Shown here piece after piece: positions 10,725 to 21,899 of a stretch of 64,000 bases of DNA; positions within the stretch are counted from its first letter, which is position 1; the number at the start of each line of letters is the position of its first letter. The notes beneath the pieces are model-generated. The model did no database searches and was not told where the DNA came from. It saw nothing but the letters and a program-made list of their open reading frames with translations. Source of the DNA: Axinella damicornis (Eukaryota > Porifera > Demospongiae > Axinellida > Axinellidae). The DNA lies in contig OZ007507.1 in the NCBI GenBank assembly GCA_963931865.1, positions 15,000,450 through 15,064,449 on the forward strand, in the 5' to 3' direction. Both the position numbers and the translations under genes were made by a program.

Positions 10725-11170
10725 TTGTTACCCCGCGCGCGCATGCGCGAAGCGGGGTTAAGCAATCGGTCCGTCAGTCAGTCGTCTGTCAGTCGGTCAG
10801 TCAGTCAGTCGTCTGTCAGGCGAATAAAATTGAACTTTTGCCACATAGACCCTCATAAACCATCGAAAGGGAGTCAAACAATAGCAAATAGCAAAAAACT
10901 GCTCTATGTGTACCTGACTGAAGTGAAGGCGCTTCGTTTAGGCTGTTTTTCCAGCTATTTCCTATTATTCGTAACGTTTGGCCCCACCTCTTCAACTTCA
11001 CAATATGCATGTTGTTGTATATACGGTAAGCGGTCACTCCCACACCTTGGATATGGCCATACACGAACACAGTATACGCGATAGCACTTGTTCGATGCGA
11101 TCGGCAGAGATGTCACGTCGATTGTAGCTGCACTGTATCCTGTAGACGTTCCGCGCGGGGTATGTGTTCT
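10725..11170. repeat. Dispersed repeat G, copy 1
   Basis: It begins with GTTACCCCGCGCGCGCATGC and a (GTCA)n tract. It carries sequence that recurs inverted at 20160-20380 (AACGTCTACAGGATAC, CACACCTTGGAT, GTATACTGTGTTCGTG in the other orientation). There is no intact coding region. Confidence 0.65.
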
Positions 11171-13385
11171 ATGAACACCTCTAGTTCCAAAAAGAGAAGG
11201 TCCTCTGCTGTCCAGGCATTAAGTCAGTAAAACCGGGATATTGGAGTGGGAAAGGACTTGCTGCTGTTTCTTCGTGCACATTCCGTGCATTACGACTGCC
11301 ATACCCAGGAGCGATGCCATGGATTCACACAAGCAACTATCACAGGTGATGACTACAACTACCACAAAGCGAAGCCACAGCTATCGCCCACAAGAGACAC
11401 ACCAGCAGACTTTATAATGTATTTCAGCCGCCATTAGCTTTCTCCATACACTATATAGTTATTTCTGCGTACTTTCCATTTAAATCGATTGACCGATGCC
11501 TTAACATGCCTGAGTACACTGAGTGGGGGGTCACTGAACTTCTTAAGTACCCTACATATCAGCCCAACAGGTTGATAATAGTATCTGACTGGATTTGCGA
11601 AAAGGGACCATATCCCGCAAACATTACATTTTGTTAGCGTCGTTTTTATGACAAACGGCGTGCACTTCACAAAAATGAGATTATCACTTTGGCAGACTTA
11701 CCAACCCTTGCGCTTCCAGTTCCCAGACTCTTGAGCTTGTAGTCACTTTGACAAGTGAGATAAACACTAAAGAATGATGGCGTATCGATGTCAAGCGCGC
11801 GTGTACAGAGGGCGTTGCTAGGGACGCTAAACAGCCCTATGAACGGCAGGTTTGTCTCCTTACACACAGCTGTACACACAGGGGTCCGTTATAGTTCTCC
11901 ATGGACTCATTCTTAGACCATACATGAATAATTAATGAGCTTTTTCCTTTGCAGTTTTCCCGGTTAGTTCTGGGCAATTAAGTAGGTTAGACACCTGCTT
12001 GCGCTTTGAAGTCGCCGGTTAGTTCAGGGTAGCTTAGTAGATCATAAAGTTTTAATCAAGCACTTAGAGTGCAAACATAGCAGTACATTTGAGGCGATAG
12101 CTATAAGATGGATATCAAACGAACTGAATTAGTACGAGTGTGTTATTGAAACAGGACAAAATATGACATGAGAGAACGGATAGAACAAGTTCAGTAGCAC
12201 AAGTGACTTTGCCAGTATGGTGGCCAGAAATCCAGCTAACTACACATCTCTTTTTGGGGAGAGGTGCGTTTTCTTCACCAAAGTCCACATCAACAACGCA
12301 CCTCTCCCCAAGGTCTGGATGAGCATAAATCTTTCACTGTTCAATGCCGCCTTACACATTCTTCGAGTTGCGTCCTCTGAATTGTAGAAACCGCCATTGC
12401 TGATAGGAGTTGACTTCGAACTGCATGCTCACGAACTAGGTATTTGTGCTCATCTCCACCTCTTAGGCCAAAGGAGTTTGCAGTTGTACGGTATAGAGCG
12501 CTTGCAAGTGACGTCACTGATCTTATAACAACCGAAATGCCCTCCGTTAACCCTTTAACCACCGAATTCTTCCCACCAAGACAACACATTTTCATGCATT
12601 CAGCGCACACCACTTTCGTAGGTACTCCTCTCCCCCAGCATTCGCTCCTCAGCGGCCAAACTTGGTGGGGCCCGCACACATGGAGAGACCTCTCTGGCAA
12701 TACCGTTAATGATATTCATGACCCCCCACAAGCCCAGCAATCGGAGGTCAAAGGTGGATGTCAGCCGGATTTTCGCCCAGCATTTCCCTAAACTTGGGCC
12801 AGATCTGACTGATGGCACACCTTACACCACCAAATTGCAGGTTTTCTTGAGGCCCTGGGTGGGGTCCATGAATATCATTAGAATCAAAAATTCTCGGGTC
12901 AATGAATCTCATTAAAATCAAAAAACACCCACGACAGCCCGAAGGGGGGCTGCCGCCCCCCCTTCGAAACCCCCCCGCTTGTACGTTTAGTGGGGGAGGC
13001 GCGCCGAAATCTGACCAAATTTTTGAGTTCGGGCCTTAAAGTCGTCCCTAGGCCCTCTGAAGACTTTTTGGTCTCTTTTTGGACTGGCGAGAAGCCCTAC
13101 AAGTGCATAGGGTCTAAATGACGCATTTATGCGTCAATAGGGCTTAAAGGGTTAAACTCTGTTTCTCTCATACGTAAGACTGTATGGCAAAAAGTAGTAT
13201 TTTCTACAGTGATCTTAGAAACGCAAGCAGCTCGGGACTTACGAAGTACTACTGTGTGAACTGTCGCTGTAGTGCAGTTACCATGCTGATTAGATTGAGC
13301 AGCTACGCGACCTGGAGTATGAGTCAGTAGTTTTCGTTCAGGTGCCATTGAACTCCATGTTCTTTTGCCATATGGAAGTACTCAG
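11171..13385. other. Repeat-derived intergenic stretch
   Basis: No gene is supported. A hairpin lies at about 12252-12318 (GGGGAGAGGTGCGTT paired with AACGCACCTCTCCCC). Inverted ends lie at about 12705-12895 (AATGATATTCATGACCCC / GGGGTCCATGAATATCATT), probably a MITE. The ORFs here overlap these repeats. Confidence 0.45.
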
Positions 13386-13770
13386 TCACGTGGTTTTGTG
13401 ATGTAATTGCAACCGCTCTATTGCATGGTGAGGCCCCAACCAGTACACAACAAAAAAATGCGTAGGCACCAGTTTCTCTTCTTGTTCTGGTGTCAATGGT
13501 TGAGCTTGCATAGTCTCTGTACCTACACCCTCCTTCGTCAGCTTCTTCATTCGTGCATCAGGAGCACCACGAGTCCGTGCAAAGCGAGGGTCTTTATCAC
13601 CAAAAACCGCAAGACATGGCTGGCCGCAAGCATCACACCACGCACGAAACACACTGACTACCCACTGTGTTGCCTTTCGTGCTTATGGAGGTATGCGATC
13701 GCTGATAGCCTGGTCCAATGCTTTCTCAGATAGGGAGATCCAAATCGTTTGCTGTTTTCGCTGCGACTGA
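13386..13770 (-). pseudogene. Crypton-derived / KIAA1958-like (DUF3504) fragment
   Basis: The minus-strand reading gives SEKALDQAISDRIPP, then TQWVVSVFRAWCD, then RGAPDARMKKLTKEGVG and QPLTPEQEEKL. This order resembles the conserved N-terminal part of the Crypton-derived DUF3504 family (KIAA1958, ZMYM and QRICH1 relatives). The DALD...IP and WAV-x-VF-x-W blocks sit upstream of the RMKxLxxxG block. An in-frame stop separates the first block from the second, and the segment between VFRAWCD and the RMKxL block seems deleted. A related fragment lies at 59605-60200. It is most likely a dead transposon or gene copy. Confidence 0.5.
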
Positions 13771-13815
13771 GATCAAAATCTTCAGAGTCATTGATGTTCG
13801 GTTCGATCACATTAA

Positions 13816-13836
13816 CCCCCCCCCCCCCCCCCCCCC
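13816..13836. repeat. Poly(C) tract, 21 bp
   Basis: Plus-strand C run upstream of the Crypton-like fragment. Confidence 0.95.
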
Positions 13837-14458
13837 AGCCTTCTCCTTCCATGGCGCGGAAGGGATGTTACTTGACAATACAATCAAACTGCAGCTAGCT
13901 AGCTAGCTGCCTCACCACTGTACTACACATATCGCGCTTTTTTCCTGCAGTATGACGCAAAATGACGATCCTCTCAAATATCATTGGCTGTAGCTATGCG
14001 ACGGTTCTGCAAAGCCCACAGAGAATTATCCATATTCGGACGCGCTAGCGCGGAAGTTGTACAATTGCGGAAGTGGGCGTGACCTTTCGTCGATAGTGCA
14101 CATCCATCTCACTGTGCGTTGCAAGTTTGGTGCTCTCGTTTGGCTCTGGAGTTATAATCTGTCAAAGACAAAACTCTGAAACAGCTATAATCGGACAATT
14201 GTATGCATTATCAGACACCGCTCCCCGTTGCTTCCTCTGAACCAGTTTTTGGCGGGATTTCTGCAGCTTGGTTGAGCCCCAAGACCCTTCTGCTGCATGC
14301 CTGATTTTTGGTGTTGTAGCTGCCTCAGGCGCTGAGGGGTGTCACTGGAATGTTCACCAAGTCTCGCCCACTTTGATCGGGCAGTGGATTTCGCCATGTT
14401 TTAGTATGGACGCTGCCAACACCGCTTTGGGGCCACGATGCGGATATCACTGGAATGT

Positions 14459-14668
14459 GCAGCTTCTCAGCAACACAACGGTACAAGTCTGTGTTCATAC
14501 GCCGTATAGTTCTCGAGACGGAGCTGTTTTTCGTCTTTCCATCCAGTACTACTTGATACATCAGCATCATGTTCAATAGACTAGAAGAAAATGGAAAAGA
14601 ACAGCTCCATCTCGAGAACAACACAACGTATGAACACCGGACTTGTACCTTTGTGTTGCTGAGAAGTG
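14459..14668. repeat. Imperfect inverted repeat, about 80-bp arms
   Basis: The left arm has GCTTCTCAGCAACACAA, GTTCATACG and CTCGAGA. The right arm carries their complements ending TTGTGTTGCTGAGAAG. It is a probable MITE remnant. The 127-codon minus ORF crossing it is not supported. Confidence 0.65.
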
Positions 14669-14774
14669 CTAATTGGGTCTCCGGTTGCGCCCTCGACCCA
14701 ATTAGCACTTCCTCGGTTTCCCGTGGGTAGTTAGTTCCCTCATATGGTTCCTTGTAGGGAAGGATCTATCCTAT

Positions 14775-15180
14775 ACATAGACTCGGTAGAGAGCGACACG
14801 CAATATCATAGTAGAATCTATAGCTATGTAGGTCGGACACGTAATATATGCTAATACAAAAAAATCTCTCGAAATCTCAAAAACGGGCAGCCTTTATGAC
14901 AACTTACTATTCATCTTCGAGTGTTTTCCTGTCGTGAAAAACCGTCGCAAAAGTACCGCACCTGAAAGTTGCCAAACCGCCAAATCGTTTTTCTTCTTCT
15001 GCTTCTTGGCTGACTCCATCACGACGGTGTTTGCACAAAACAGTGCACAACCCCATCGCAACTTCGAAGTCTCACGAGGCGTTTGAAACCGCCCACTCAG
15101 TAACTATGGCTTCATCTCCTTCATTTGTGCGCATGCATAGCGAGCAACTTTGAACTCAAAATTGTGAACTGTGTGTGGAG
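14775..15180. repeat. Repeat shared with 3420-3890, inverted
   Basis: It contains GAAAACCGTCGCAAAAGTAC, GAAGTCTCACGAGGCG and other strings that match 3420-3850 in reverse complement. It abuts the family E hairpin, as the other copy does. Confidence 0.7.
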
Positions 15181-15192
15181 GTAAATAACTTT

Positions 15193-15360
15193 GGAGATGT
15201 AGGGATAGCAGAACAGCAAAACAAGCAGGCATAAAACAGTTCAGTATACAACATGTATTATGTGGAAAGATATCTAAGGTGGGGTTGTATACTGAACTGT
15301 CTTATGCCATCATCCCTGCTTGTTTTGTTACTTTTCTGTTCTGCTATCCCTACATCTCCA
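15193..15360. mobile_element. Family E MITE, complete hairpin
   Basis: A 168-bp inverted repeat with termini GGAGATGTAGGGATAGCAGA / TCTGCTATCCCTACATCTCC. Inner arms carry CAGTATACAAC / GTTGTATACTG. It is the best-preserved copy of the family. Confidence 0.85.
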
Positions 15361-15898
15361 TACATTTTTAATGTTATTTATATTTACACTTGTATAGTAT
15401 CTGGTCCACTTTGTTCAATAATTTTTTGTGAGTGAGTACAATAACACCATGGTACGTATACGTACCATCCCAGGTCTGCTTTCTGATGCAATTCTTGAGC
15501 TAGCAATATCAAACTAGTTTGCCAGGCATGTGCCACATATGGCAACAATAATTGCAATGGTGTCAAAACATTGAATACACAACTCATGGTGCCTACATTT
15601 TACTGTGTCTCTAGTCCCTTGCTGCCAGGGAAGGAGAGAAATATCGTTCAGTTTGGCTGTCTGCAGTATCTAGATCACTGCATACAAGATGTGCACAAGT
15701 GCTCCAATAATCCTCGCTGATTTATCTACCGATCGATGGCTGTTTCTGTTAAATTGGAAGCGAGAGGCTTTTGTGCATATACATTTATTCATGTGCATGT
15801 ACTTGTATTATGGACATGAGACATTTCTTGGCAGCCTCTGAATGCACATACACTTACTACGTATGAAGGATTTTTCCAAATTTGCAATACGTACTGTA

Positions 15899-16004
15899 CA
15901 GGGGCGTAAGAAGATGTTTTGTAGTAGGGGGGCTGATGTGACCAACAGATAGACAGAGTTGGCGGGCGAATTAAGCCCGTCCTATGTAGGGGGGTCCGGG
16001 GGCA

Positions 16005-16038
<34 letters not shown>

Positions 16039-16704
16039 GGAAATTTTTGCTTTTCAGGTGCTCAGAGACTAATTTTGGTGCATTCTGAGCCATTTCCACT
16101 GCATTGTACTGAGGTTAATTTTATGAGATTATTTGTGAAACAAGATCAAAATTTGTAGTTACAACATAGACAAGTGCACAGTGCCAGTGGTGAGTCGACT
16201 TTTGGCAAGTTCTCAGCCAGGGCATCATCGTCGAAGTCGCTCAGCTCAGAGAGCCAGCGCCATCGTCACTATCTGCGCCTTGCTGCTGTGTCTCGACAAC
16301 TGGTTCAGAGCTCACAGTCATCGACGATTCCTGCGATGGGTCCTGGTCACTTTCTGTACGACAAAAAGGTGGTACAGCGATACCAGGCACCACTGTGATG
16401 TGACAAGCTTACATATTTAGTAGATTCTCTCTTGGCAATTGTATACTCGCGGCTATCAATCCCCAAGCTCATGCAGTCTTGGCGACGTAGCGGCTAACTT
16501 AGCTACGCCGTATCAATCGCCAAGATAGAAACAGTGTGTAGGCAGTGTCTTACCTTACCTAGTGCAGTCCATGAAACAGGGGAGAAGAATGACTGGATGT
16601 ACCTCTTCGCCATGCAGCGCTTACACCGACTACACGGGTACGGTAGCCTGTGCGGAAGGGGGCAGAGCTCGCTGCCCCCCCAGCCCCCCCGGTTCTTACG
16701 CCAG
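15899..16704. mobile_element. hAT-like MITE with GGGGCGTAAG ends
   Basis: It starts CAGGGGCGTAAGAA and ends GGTTCTTACGCC, with a G-rich segment near the left end and a C-rich one near the right end, pairing as terminal inverted repeats. A 30-bp poly(C) run lies at 16007-16036. Coding is not supported. Confidence 0.55.
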
Positions 16705-16715
16705 TGCTGTATCAC

Positions 16716-16800
16716 TAGCCTCATTCCCAGGCTCCTACACAGCTTTTTGTATAGTATGCGTAGGTGAAAAAAGCTGGGGAGGAGCCTGGAAATGAGGCTA
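16716..16800. mobile_element. Family A MITE, 85 bp
   Basis: A hairpin with ends TAGCCTCATTCCCAGG / CCTGGAAATGAGGCTA. Both flanks carry GTATCAC as an imperfect target duplication. Confidence 0.8.
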
Positions 16801-17059
16801 GGTATCACAGAGTGCTATGGCATTCTGCACTCATTACAAGATATTAGCACACGCTGGCTCCATTGATCAGCCCACATTATGTAACACTCTAGACACTGGC
16901 ATTTGCAACTTAGCATAATAACTATAATTATGTGTTCATAATACCTGTGCCACAGTGAAAACAGCTCGATACCAGGAAGAACAGCCACCAGTAGTGCATC
17001 TAAGTACAAGAAGTACATCAATACATAATTATTAAGATTTTAATGTGTGTGTGTGTGTG

Positions 17060-17530
17060 ACAGAAGTGGGATGTTCGTGGGGCGGGACTAGACTAGTGAT
17101 GCGCGACCTTCGTACTTCAATTTACTGAACCTCGAACTTAATTCTGCAAAGAACGTTCGAGAGCATTGGGCATGGGCTGCAGTCGAAGGAACGCAATCGG
17201 GGAGCTGCAGTTGAAGCGGACGCAATTGGGGAGCAGCAGTTGAAGCGGACGCAATCGGGGAGCAGCAGCTGAAGCAGACGCAATCGGGGAGCAGCAGCCG
17301 AAGCGGACGCAATCGGGGAGCAGCAGTTGAAGCGCGGCGAGCAGCAGCCGCAATCGTGGAGCAGCAGCTGAAGCGGACGCAATCTGGAAGCATGCAGCAG
17401 CTAAAGCGGACGCAATCGGGGAGCAGCGGCTGAAGCGGATGCAATTGGGGAGCAGCAGCTCTGCACAGAGATCTGTCCAGTGCCGGATTACTCATGTAGG
17501 CGAACGAGGGGGAAGTATAGCGAAGCGAGA
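17060..17530. repeat. Dispersed repeat V with 29-bp minisatellite, copy 1
   Basis: Unique edges (GAAGTGGGATGTTC... and GCCGGATTAC) enclose about ten imperfect 29-bp units of the type GAAGCGGACGCAATCGGGG followed by AGCAGCAGCT. A homologous repeat with its own unit arrangement lies at 56610-57110. Because 29 is not a multiple of three, the leucine/cysteine-rich ORFs here are artefacts. Confidence 0.85.
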
Positions 17531-18027
17531 GAAGCAAGCAAAGTTACTTGTAAAATAACATTCATTGGAAATACAGGTGCAGAGTCTGACAGATACATAC
17601 AGGTTGAGTTCACTGATAAGGTTATAGAGGGGTTTTAAGTTACAATTATGACATCTTTCAAATGGAAGGTGCTATAGGGTGTTTGAATTCAGTGTAGCTA
17701 ACAAGGATCGAGTTGCTGCAATCTACCCACCAAAAGAACCATCAGTATTGGGAGTGCCTCCTGCACTGCAGCAGGCCTGAGTAATTGGGGTGAGGTTCCA
17801 CATTGACAAGATGCATAGACCAGATGCATGAGAGGTTGGAAGCTAGCAACTGGTAATCATCACACTGACCCGTATACAAACATCAAATTAAAACATAGCT
17901 ACTGCACCAGTGTGTGTCCCATTAGCTTGTATGAAACCCAATCAGTGGATACTGATATATGTGAGGTACTCGGGACAGCATAGTTGCCAAGTTTTCAAAA
18001 GCAACTTCAGCGACAGTCGGTTCAACG

Positions 18028-18030
<3 letters not shown>

Positions 18031-18063
<33 letters not shown>

Positions 18064-18076
18064 CCCCCTCCCCCCC
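18031..18076. repeat. Poly(C) tract, 30 bp plus interrupted C runs
   Basis: C30 followed by T-interrupted C runs. It gives spurious polyproline and polyglycine ORFs on the two strands. Confidence 0.95.
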
Positions 18077-18756
18077 ATGCAGCCTGGTTACAGTATACAC
18101 ACTGCTCCAGTCAAAGAACATTACAACCACACCATACATGGATATAATCACTTATACACGCCACCTCCTGGTGCCACTTCCATTGACGTGGTTTCCAACG
18201 TCATGTCAGACAACGTGAGAATATTAATGCTGAAGTCGGACGATCAAAGCATGCCCCGCACAACTACTTCGTCGAATACCTGGAACTCCTCCCTCCACAA
18301 AAGGCATTCCTTCCTTGGCTTCTTTGCTGCAGGTATATACAGGCACAGTCTGCAACTCGGCCATTTCAGTCTCGTTGCAGCACGTGGTCTTTCCGTTCCC
18401 AGACTGCAACAAGCCTGGGAACGAGAACAGGCCTATTGTGATATTTTCCCAGAACAAAAGCACCTTCGGTATGGGACAGGGGGCAAGACAAAGATTTCCG
18501 AATATGATACAAAGATACCCTGAAGTTACTATGAAGCTCGTTGAGCGTCTTTGAGTTCAAGAAATGTCGTTAAGGACGTCCCATGTGTCTGCCATGTTTA
18601 CGGTGGGAAGAGTTGTTGCCATGGTAACATGGTATTTGCGGTTGATACTGTCAACATAGTTGTTTACAATAGTGACATTAGTAACAACTAAAACTGTTAC
18701 ACAAGAGCAGTACAGAGCTTCTGAGAAAAACTTGAGCTAATCCTTAACTGAAAATG

Positions 18757-18826
18757 TAGCAGGATGTGGGGATACCAGAACGGCAAAAAGTAAGGAAACA
18801 TTAATCACACAAAAACAGTGCAGTAT

Positions 18827-18862
<36 letters not shown>

Positions 18863-19366
18863 TACAGAGATCTTATTCCATATACGTGTATACCGTAGAG
18901 TACGTATCAAACGCCCACCCCCTGCACGCGAAAGTTACTGCAGGGTCCAAAAGCAGTGTAGTAAGGGCCCACCCATCACAAAAGTCTTGAGCAGCATTTC
19001 TTAACCTCTGGACGAGGTTGTGCATTCAAAAAGGCCGATTTACAGTGAAGTATGAACTATGGCGTGCTTTCTCTGTCGAGCATTTCTTCTAAATTCATAG
19101 CCGGTGATTGATATTCACAGCTTACCGCAGCGTTTATACAGTGCTGAATGGGTGGGCGGATAATACATGCCTAAGTAGTCTGAGTACGCATCTAGCGCCC
19201 ACCCCCCCGTTCAGCGACGTTCTAATGTCCCCAAACCCTGGGCGCTTAATACGTACTCTACGGTAATGAAGAAAGATATGTAGGGGGAATTGCATACTTC
19301 ACTGTTTTGTGTGATCATCCCTATAGGCTTGTTGCACTTTTTGCCATTCTGGTATCGCTACACTTC
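18757..19366. mobile_element. Family E MITE split by a nested element
   Basis: The left half (GGATGTGGGGATACCAGAA) and the right half (ATTCTGGTATCGCTACAC) are the two arms of a diverged family E hairpin. Between them lie a poly(C) run (18828-18862) and a whole family B MITE (18889-19265). Confidence 0.7.
18889..19265. mobile_element. Family B MITE, complete
   Basis: 377 bp with termini TACCGTAGAGTACGTAT / ATACGTACTCTACGGTA. Sub-terminal GCCCACCCC / GGGTGGGCGG segments are also present in the copy split across 45809-49405. Confidence 0.85.
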
Positions 19367-19399
19367 TAAATGGTTTTGATTTACTTGCTTGTCATTTTT

Positions 19400-19795
19400 T
19401 TGCAGCAGGTGCATGTTTGAGGTGAAATTTGCCATCACAGAGCAGAAGCAGCACTGGCGCAAGCTATTTTGGAGTGGTACGGCCACTGCCGAAGGCGAGG
19501 TGCGAAGTGCCGATCAGTCCGCGCGAAGCGGGGAAAATTTTTTCACCTTCGTTTTTCAGTTGTCTGGATGGGCTCTCGTGGCACCTTTGTGCTTTGCACT
19601 GCACTGTAACTGCTTTCTGCTTTCCGTGTCATCCGTGACCGTCGACGGGAAAGGAGATCTCATGATAATGCGCGCTTTGCAGGGATAACTTCTAGGACGC
19701 AGAAGGTTATACCGGTAGCCCATGCCTACTAATTATTATAAGGCGCTAAAAAGTGGTACGGCCAAAACCGTACCGGCTGCGCCGGCCCTGAGAAG
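19400..19795. repeat. Truncated copy of the 4116-4716 MITE, inverted
   Basis: CGCGCGAAGCGGGGAAAATT and GGATGGGCTCTCGTGG match the reverse complements of the internal parts at 4545-4640 and 31265-31345. The right end is GCCGGCCCTG, as in the complete element. Confidence 0.65.
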
Positions 19796-20041
19796 TCAGT
19801 GTCTTCACAGGCAGTAGGTGCCCTTTGGTATTGGAAATACTGACTCCGGTAATTACACTGCCAGCATTGGCTGAATAATCAGACCCAAGCATCTCAAGTC
19901 AACCCTTCAAGTTTCTGGATGGATACTAAGCCAGTGCTCCCTGTCTGAAGACCATAATATTAGCTATACCAGAATGATAGTAGCAAGTAGCTACAGTGGT
20001 AGCGACATTATTGTTGAGTCTTTGCTATTCCACCTGCAGGG

Positions 20042-20095
20042 TAGTCTCGCGGGCTAGCCTCTCGCCACACTGTGAGAGTCTGGCCCGCGAGACTA
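20042..20095. mobile_element. Family A-like mini hairpin, 54 bp
   Basis: The ends TAGTCTCGCGGGC / GCCCGCGAGACTA are flanked by CCTGCAGGG on both sides, a 9-bp target duplication. The TIR differs from typical family A after the first eight bases. Confidence 0.75.
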
Positions 20096-20159
20096 CCTGC
20101 AGGGGGTGAACGAATATTTAAGCCCATAGGCATTCACCCCTCTCACAGAACACATTAGG

Positions 20160-20380
20160 TGTATTTTCATAGAACACTGTGGCATACCCTGTGCGGAACG
20201 TCTACAGGATACGTGCAGCTTCAATGGACGACATCTCTCATGTCTCTGCCGATGCGCATCAAACCTGTACCTCGCATCGAACAGGTGCTATTGCGTATAC
20301 TGTGTTCGTGTATGGCCGTATCCAAGGTGTGGGAGTGACCGCTTACCTACAACTAACTGAAGAGGTGGGGCCAAATGTTG
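20160..20380. repeat. Dispersed repeat G, copy 2 (inverted)
   Basis: Reverse-complement match to 10960-11170. It is joined on its right to a family A element. Confidence 0.65.
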
Positions 20381-20831
20381 CCTCGTTCCCAGGCCTACCC
20401 CGTTTTTTCTGTTCTTCGGTTTCCGTTGACAATGGATGCGGAAGGGCGGCGAAAAACGGGGAAGGCCTGGTACGATTCATCACGTGCTTTATGTCAAGTG
20501 GACGTAGGGGGGGTGTGGCCCAACCGCAAATAAGTTTAAAAACCGCCGACGAAGTTGTGTAGATATCGTCTGAGAGTCTCGACTAGCCGCGGAGCGTTCG
20601 AGCCGACTGGATGATGAACAGCCTTCAGGACCTGCTGAAACGACTACGCCCCCCCCCCCCCCCCCCCCCCCGGCCCCCCACGTCTACCTGACGTCACTCA
20701 CGTGATGAATCGTACCAGGCCTTCCACGTTTTTCGCCGCCCTTCGAAGCTCTTCCGCATCCGTGTATTATTGTCAACGGAAACCGAAGAACAGAAAAAAC
20801 GGGGTAGGCCTAGCGCCTGGGAACGAGGCTA
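20378..20831. mobile_element. Family A MITE, about 450 bp
   Basis: Ends GCCTCGTTCCCAGGC / GCCTGGGAACGAGGCTA, with long sub-terminal inverted arms (CGTTTTTTCTGTTCTTCGG paired with CCGAAGAACAGAAAAAACG). The centre holds a 23-bp poly(C) run (20649-20671). No clear target duplication is visible here. Confidence 0.75.
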
Positions 20832-20914
20832 GGTCCGGGTACGGCCGGATATAACTTTCCTTAGATTACATCATTGTACCGTAATACTTGATGTAATTGC
20901 TTATTGTGTCGCTG

Positions 20915-21075
20915 GTGCAGTGTATGGTGTCCCTAGTGTAGTGTCGCTGGTGTCCATGGTGTCGTGTCGCTGGTGTCCATGATGTCTCTGGTGTCCATGG
21001 TGTCGCTGGTGTCCATGGTGTCCATGGTGTCTTGTCGCTGGTGTCCATGATGTCTCTGGTGTCCATGGTTCTGGG
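20915..21075. repeat. Minisatellite of GGTGTCCATGGTGTC units
   Basis: Tandem, imperfect 12- to 21-bp units built from GTGTCGCTG and GTGTCCATG(G/A)T words. The DTRDIMDT-like ORF on the minus strand is a by-product. Confidence 0.85.
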
Positions 21076-21125
21076 ATGCAGTGATGATATCATCATCGAG
21101 CCAACGGTGGGGTGATGTGAGAACT

Positions 21126-21707
21126 TAGTCTCGTTCCCAGACCCCCCTCGGAAAAATCGAGAAAGGGTCTGGCAACACGTGTATAATCGTCATGTCCGCG
21201 CGGGCTATATACTCGCGCCAATCAGATTGCAGAAATTATGTACGTCACGTTCAATCGCGGATGTGCAAACTCATCGGTATACAGCGACCATCATGGCGTT
21301 CAGTTGACAAGGCCGTCGAAGTTTCCCGAGGGAGAATAAGGTATGGAACATTGATACCGAAGCATTGAGGGGCAATAGAAGCTGTAGTTGTGTGCCTACC
21401 AGTCGGCTACGGGAAAAGCTTTCGTTGATACCGTTAGCTTCCCGTCGTAATTCGACTTTTGTACTGTGCAGCTCTCCGCTCTCGGGGTAGTAGCGCAGAA
21501 CGGCTTGGTACAGTGTCCGACATGTTCAAGCTAGACTTAGTACTGTACATACAGCTATTTACTGGCGCACAACTCCAATTATCACCTCGAGTGTAAACAT
21601 TCACACGTGATTGTGTAACTGATTGAATTCCTCTTGGACGCGGCATTGCCATACGTGTTACCAGACCCTTTCTCGATTTTTCCGAGGGGGGTCTGGGAAC
21701 GAGACTA
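21126..21707. mobile_element. Family A MITE, 582 bp
   Basis: Ends TAGTCTCGTTCCCAGACC / GGTCTGGGAACGAGACTA, with arms extending through TCGAGAAAGGGTCTGG. A perfect 9-bp target duplication GTGAGAACT lies at 21117-21125 and 21708-21716. The interior is non-coding. Confidence 0.9.
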
Positions 21708-21899
21708 GTGAGAACTGCCTTATCATCTTCGCTTAGACGAATACCACCCACCTCCAGCTAGTGCTTGGCCGATGGTTGGAGCTTAGGTGCTGGCTTCGGT
21801 ATTGACAAGTCAATCACATGTGACGAGTCCTCCTCACAGTTTGTGCAAGAGTGACCAGGATGGCATTCAACTGAACAAAGCCTGTTGTTTTGTCTGCAT

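Noticed and set aside
17088..17537. Leu/Cys-rich minus ORF of 149 codons
   Set aside because: Produced by a 29-bp minisatellite; the repeat shifts frame each unit, so no stable protein repeat is encoded.
18866..19270. Possible tRNA- or SINE-like promoter in the nested MITE region
   Set aside because: No A-box/B-box pair with correct spacing and no cloverleaf. I found no convincing tRNA gene anywhere in the window.
20280..20380. VYGRIQGVGVTAY reading, like the acylphosphatase signature
   Set aside because: The same words occur in the inverted copy at about 10990-11090 within repeat G. The frame has no acylphosphatase sequence beyond the motif, and it runs straight into a transposon end.
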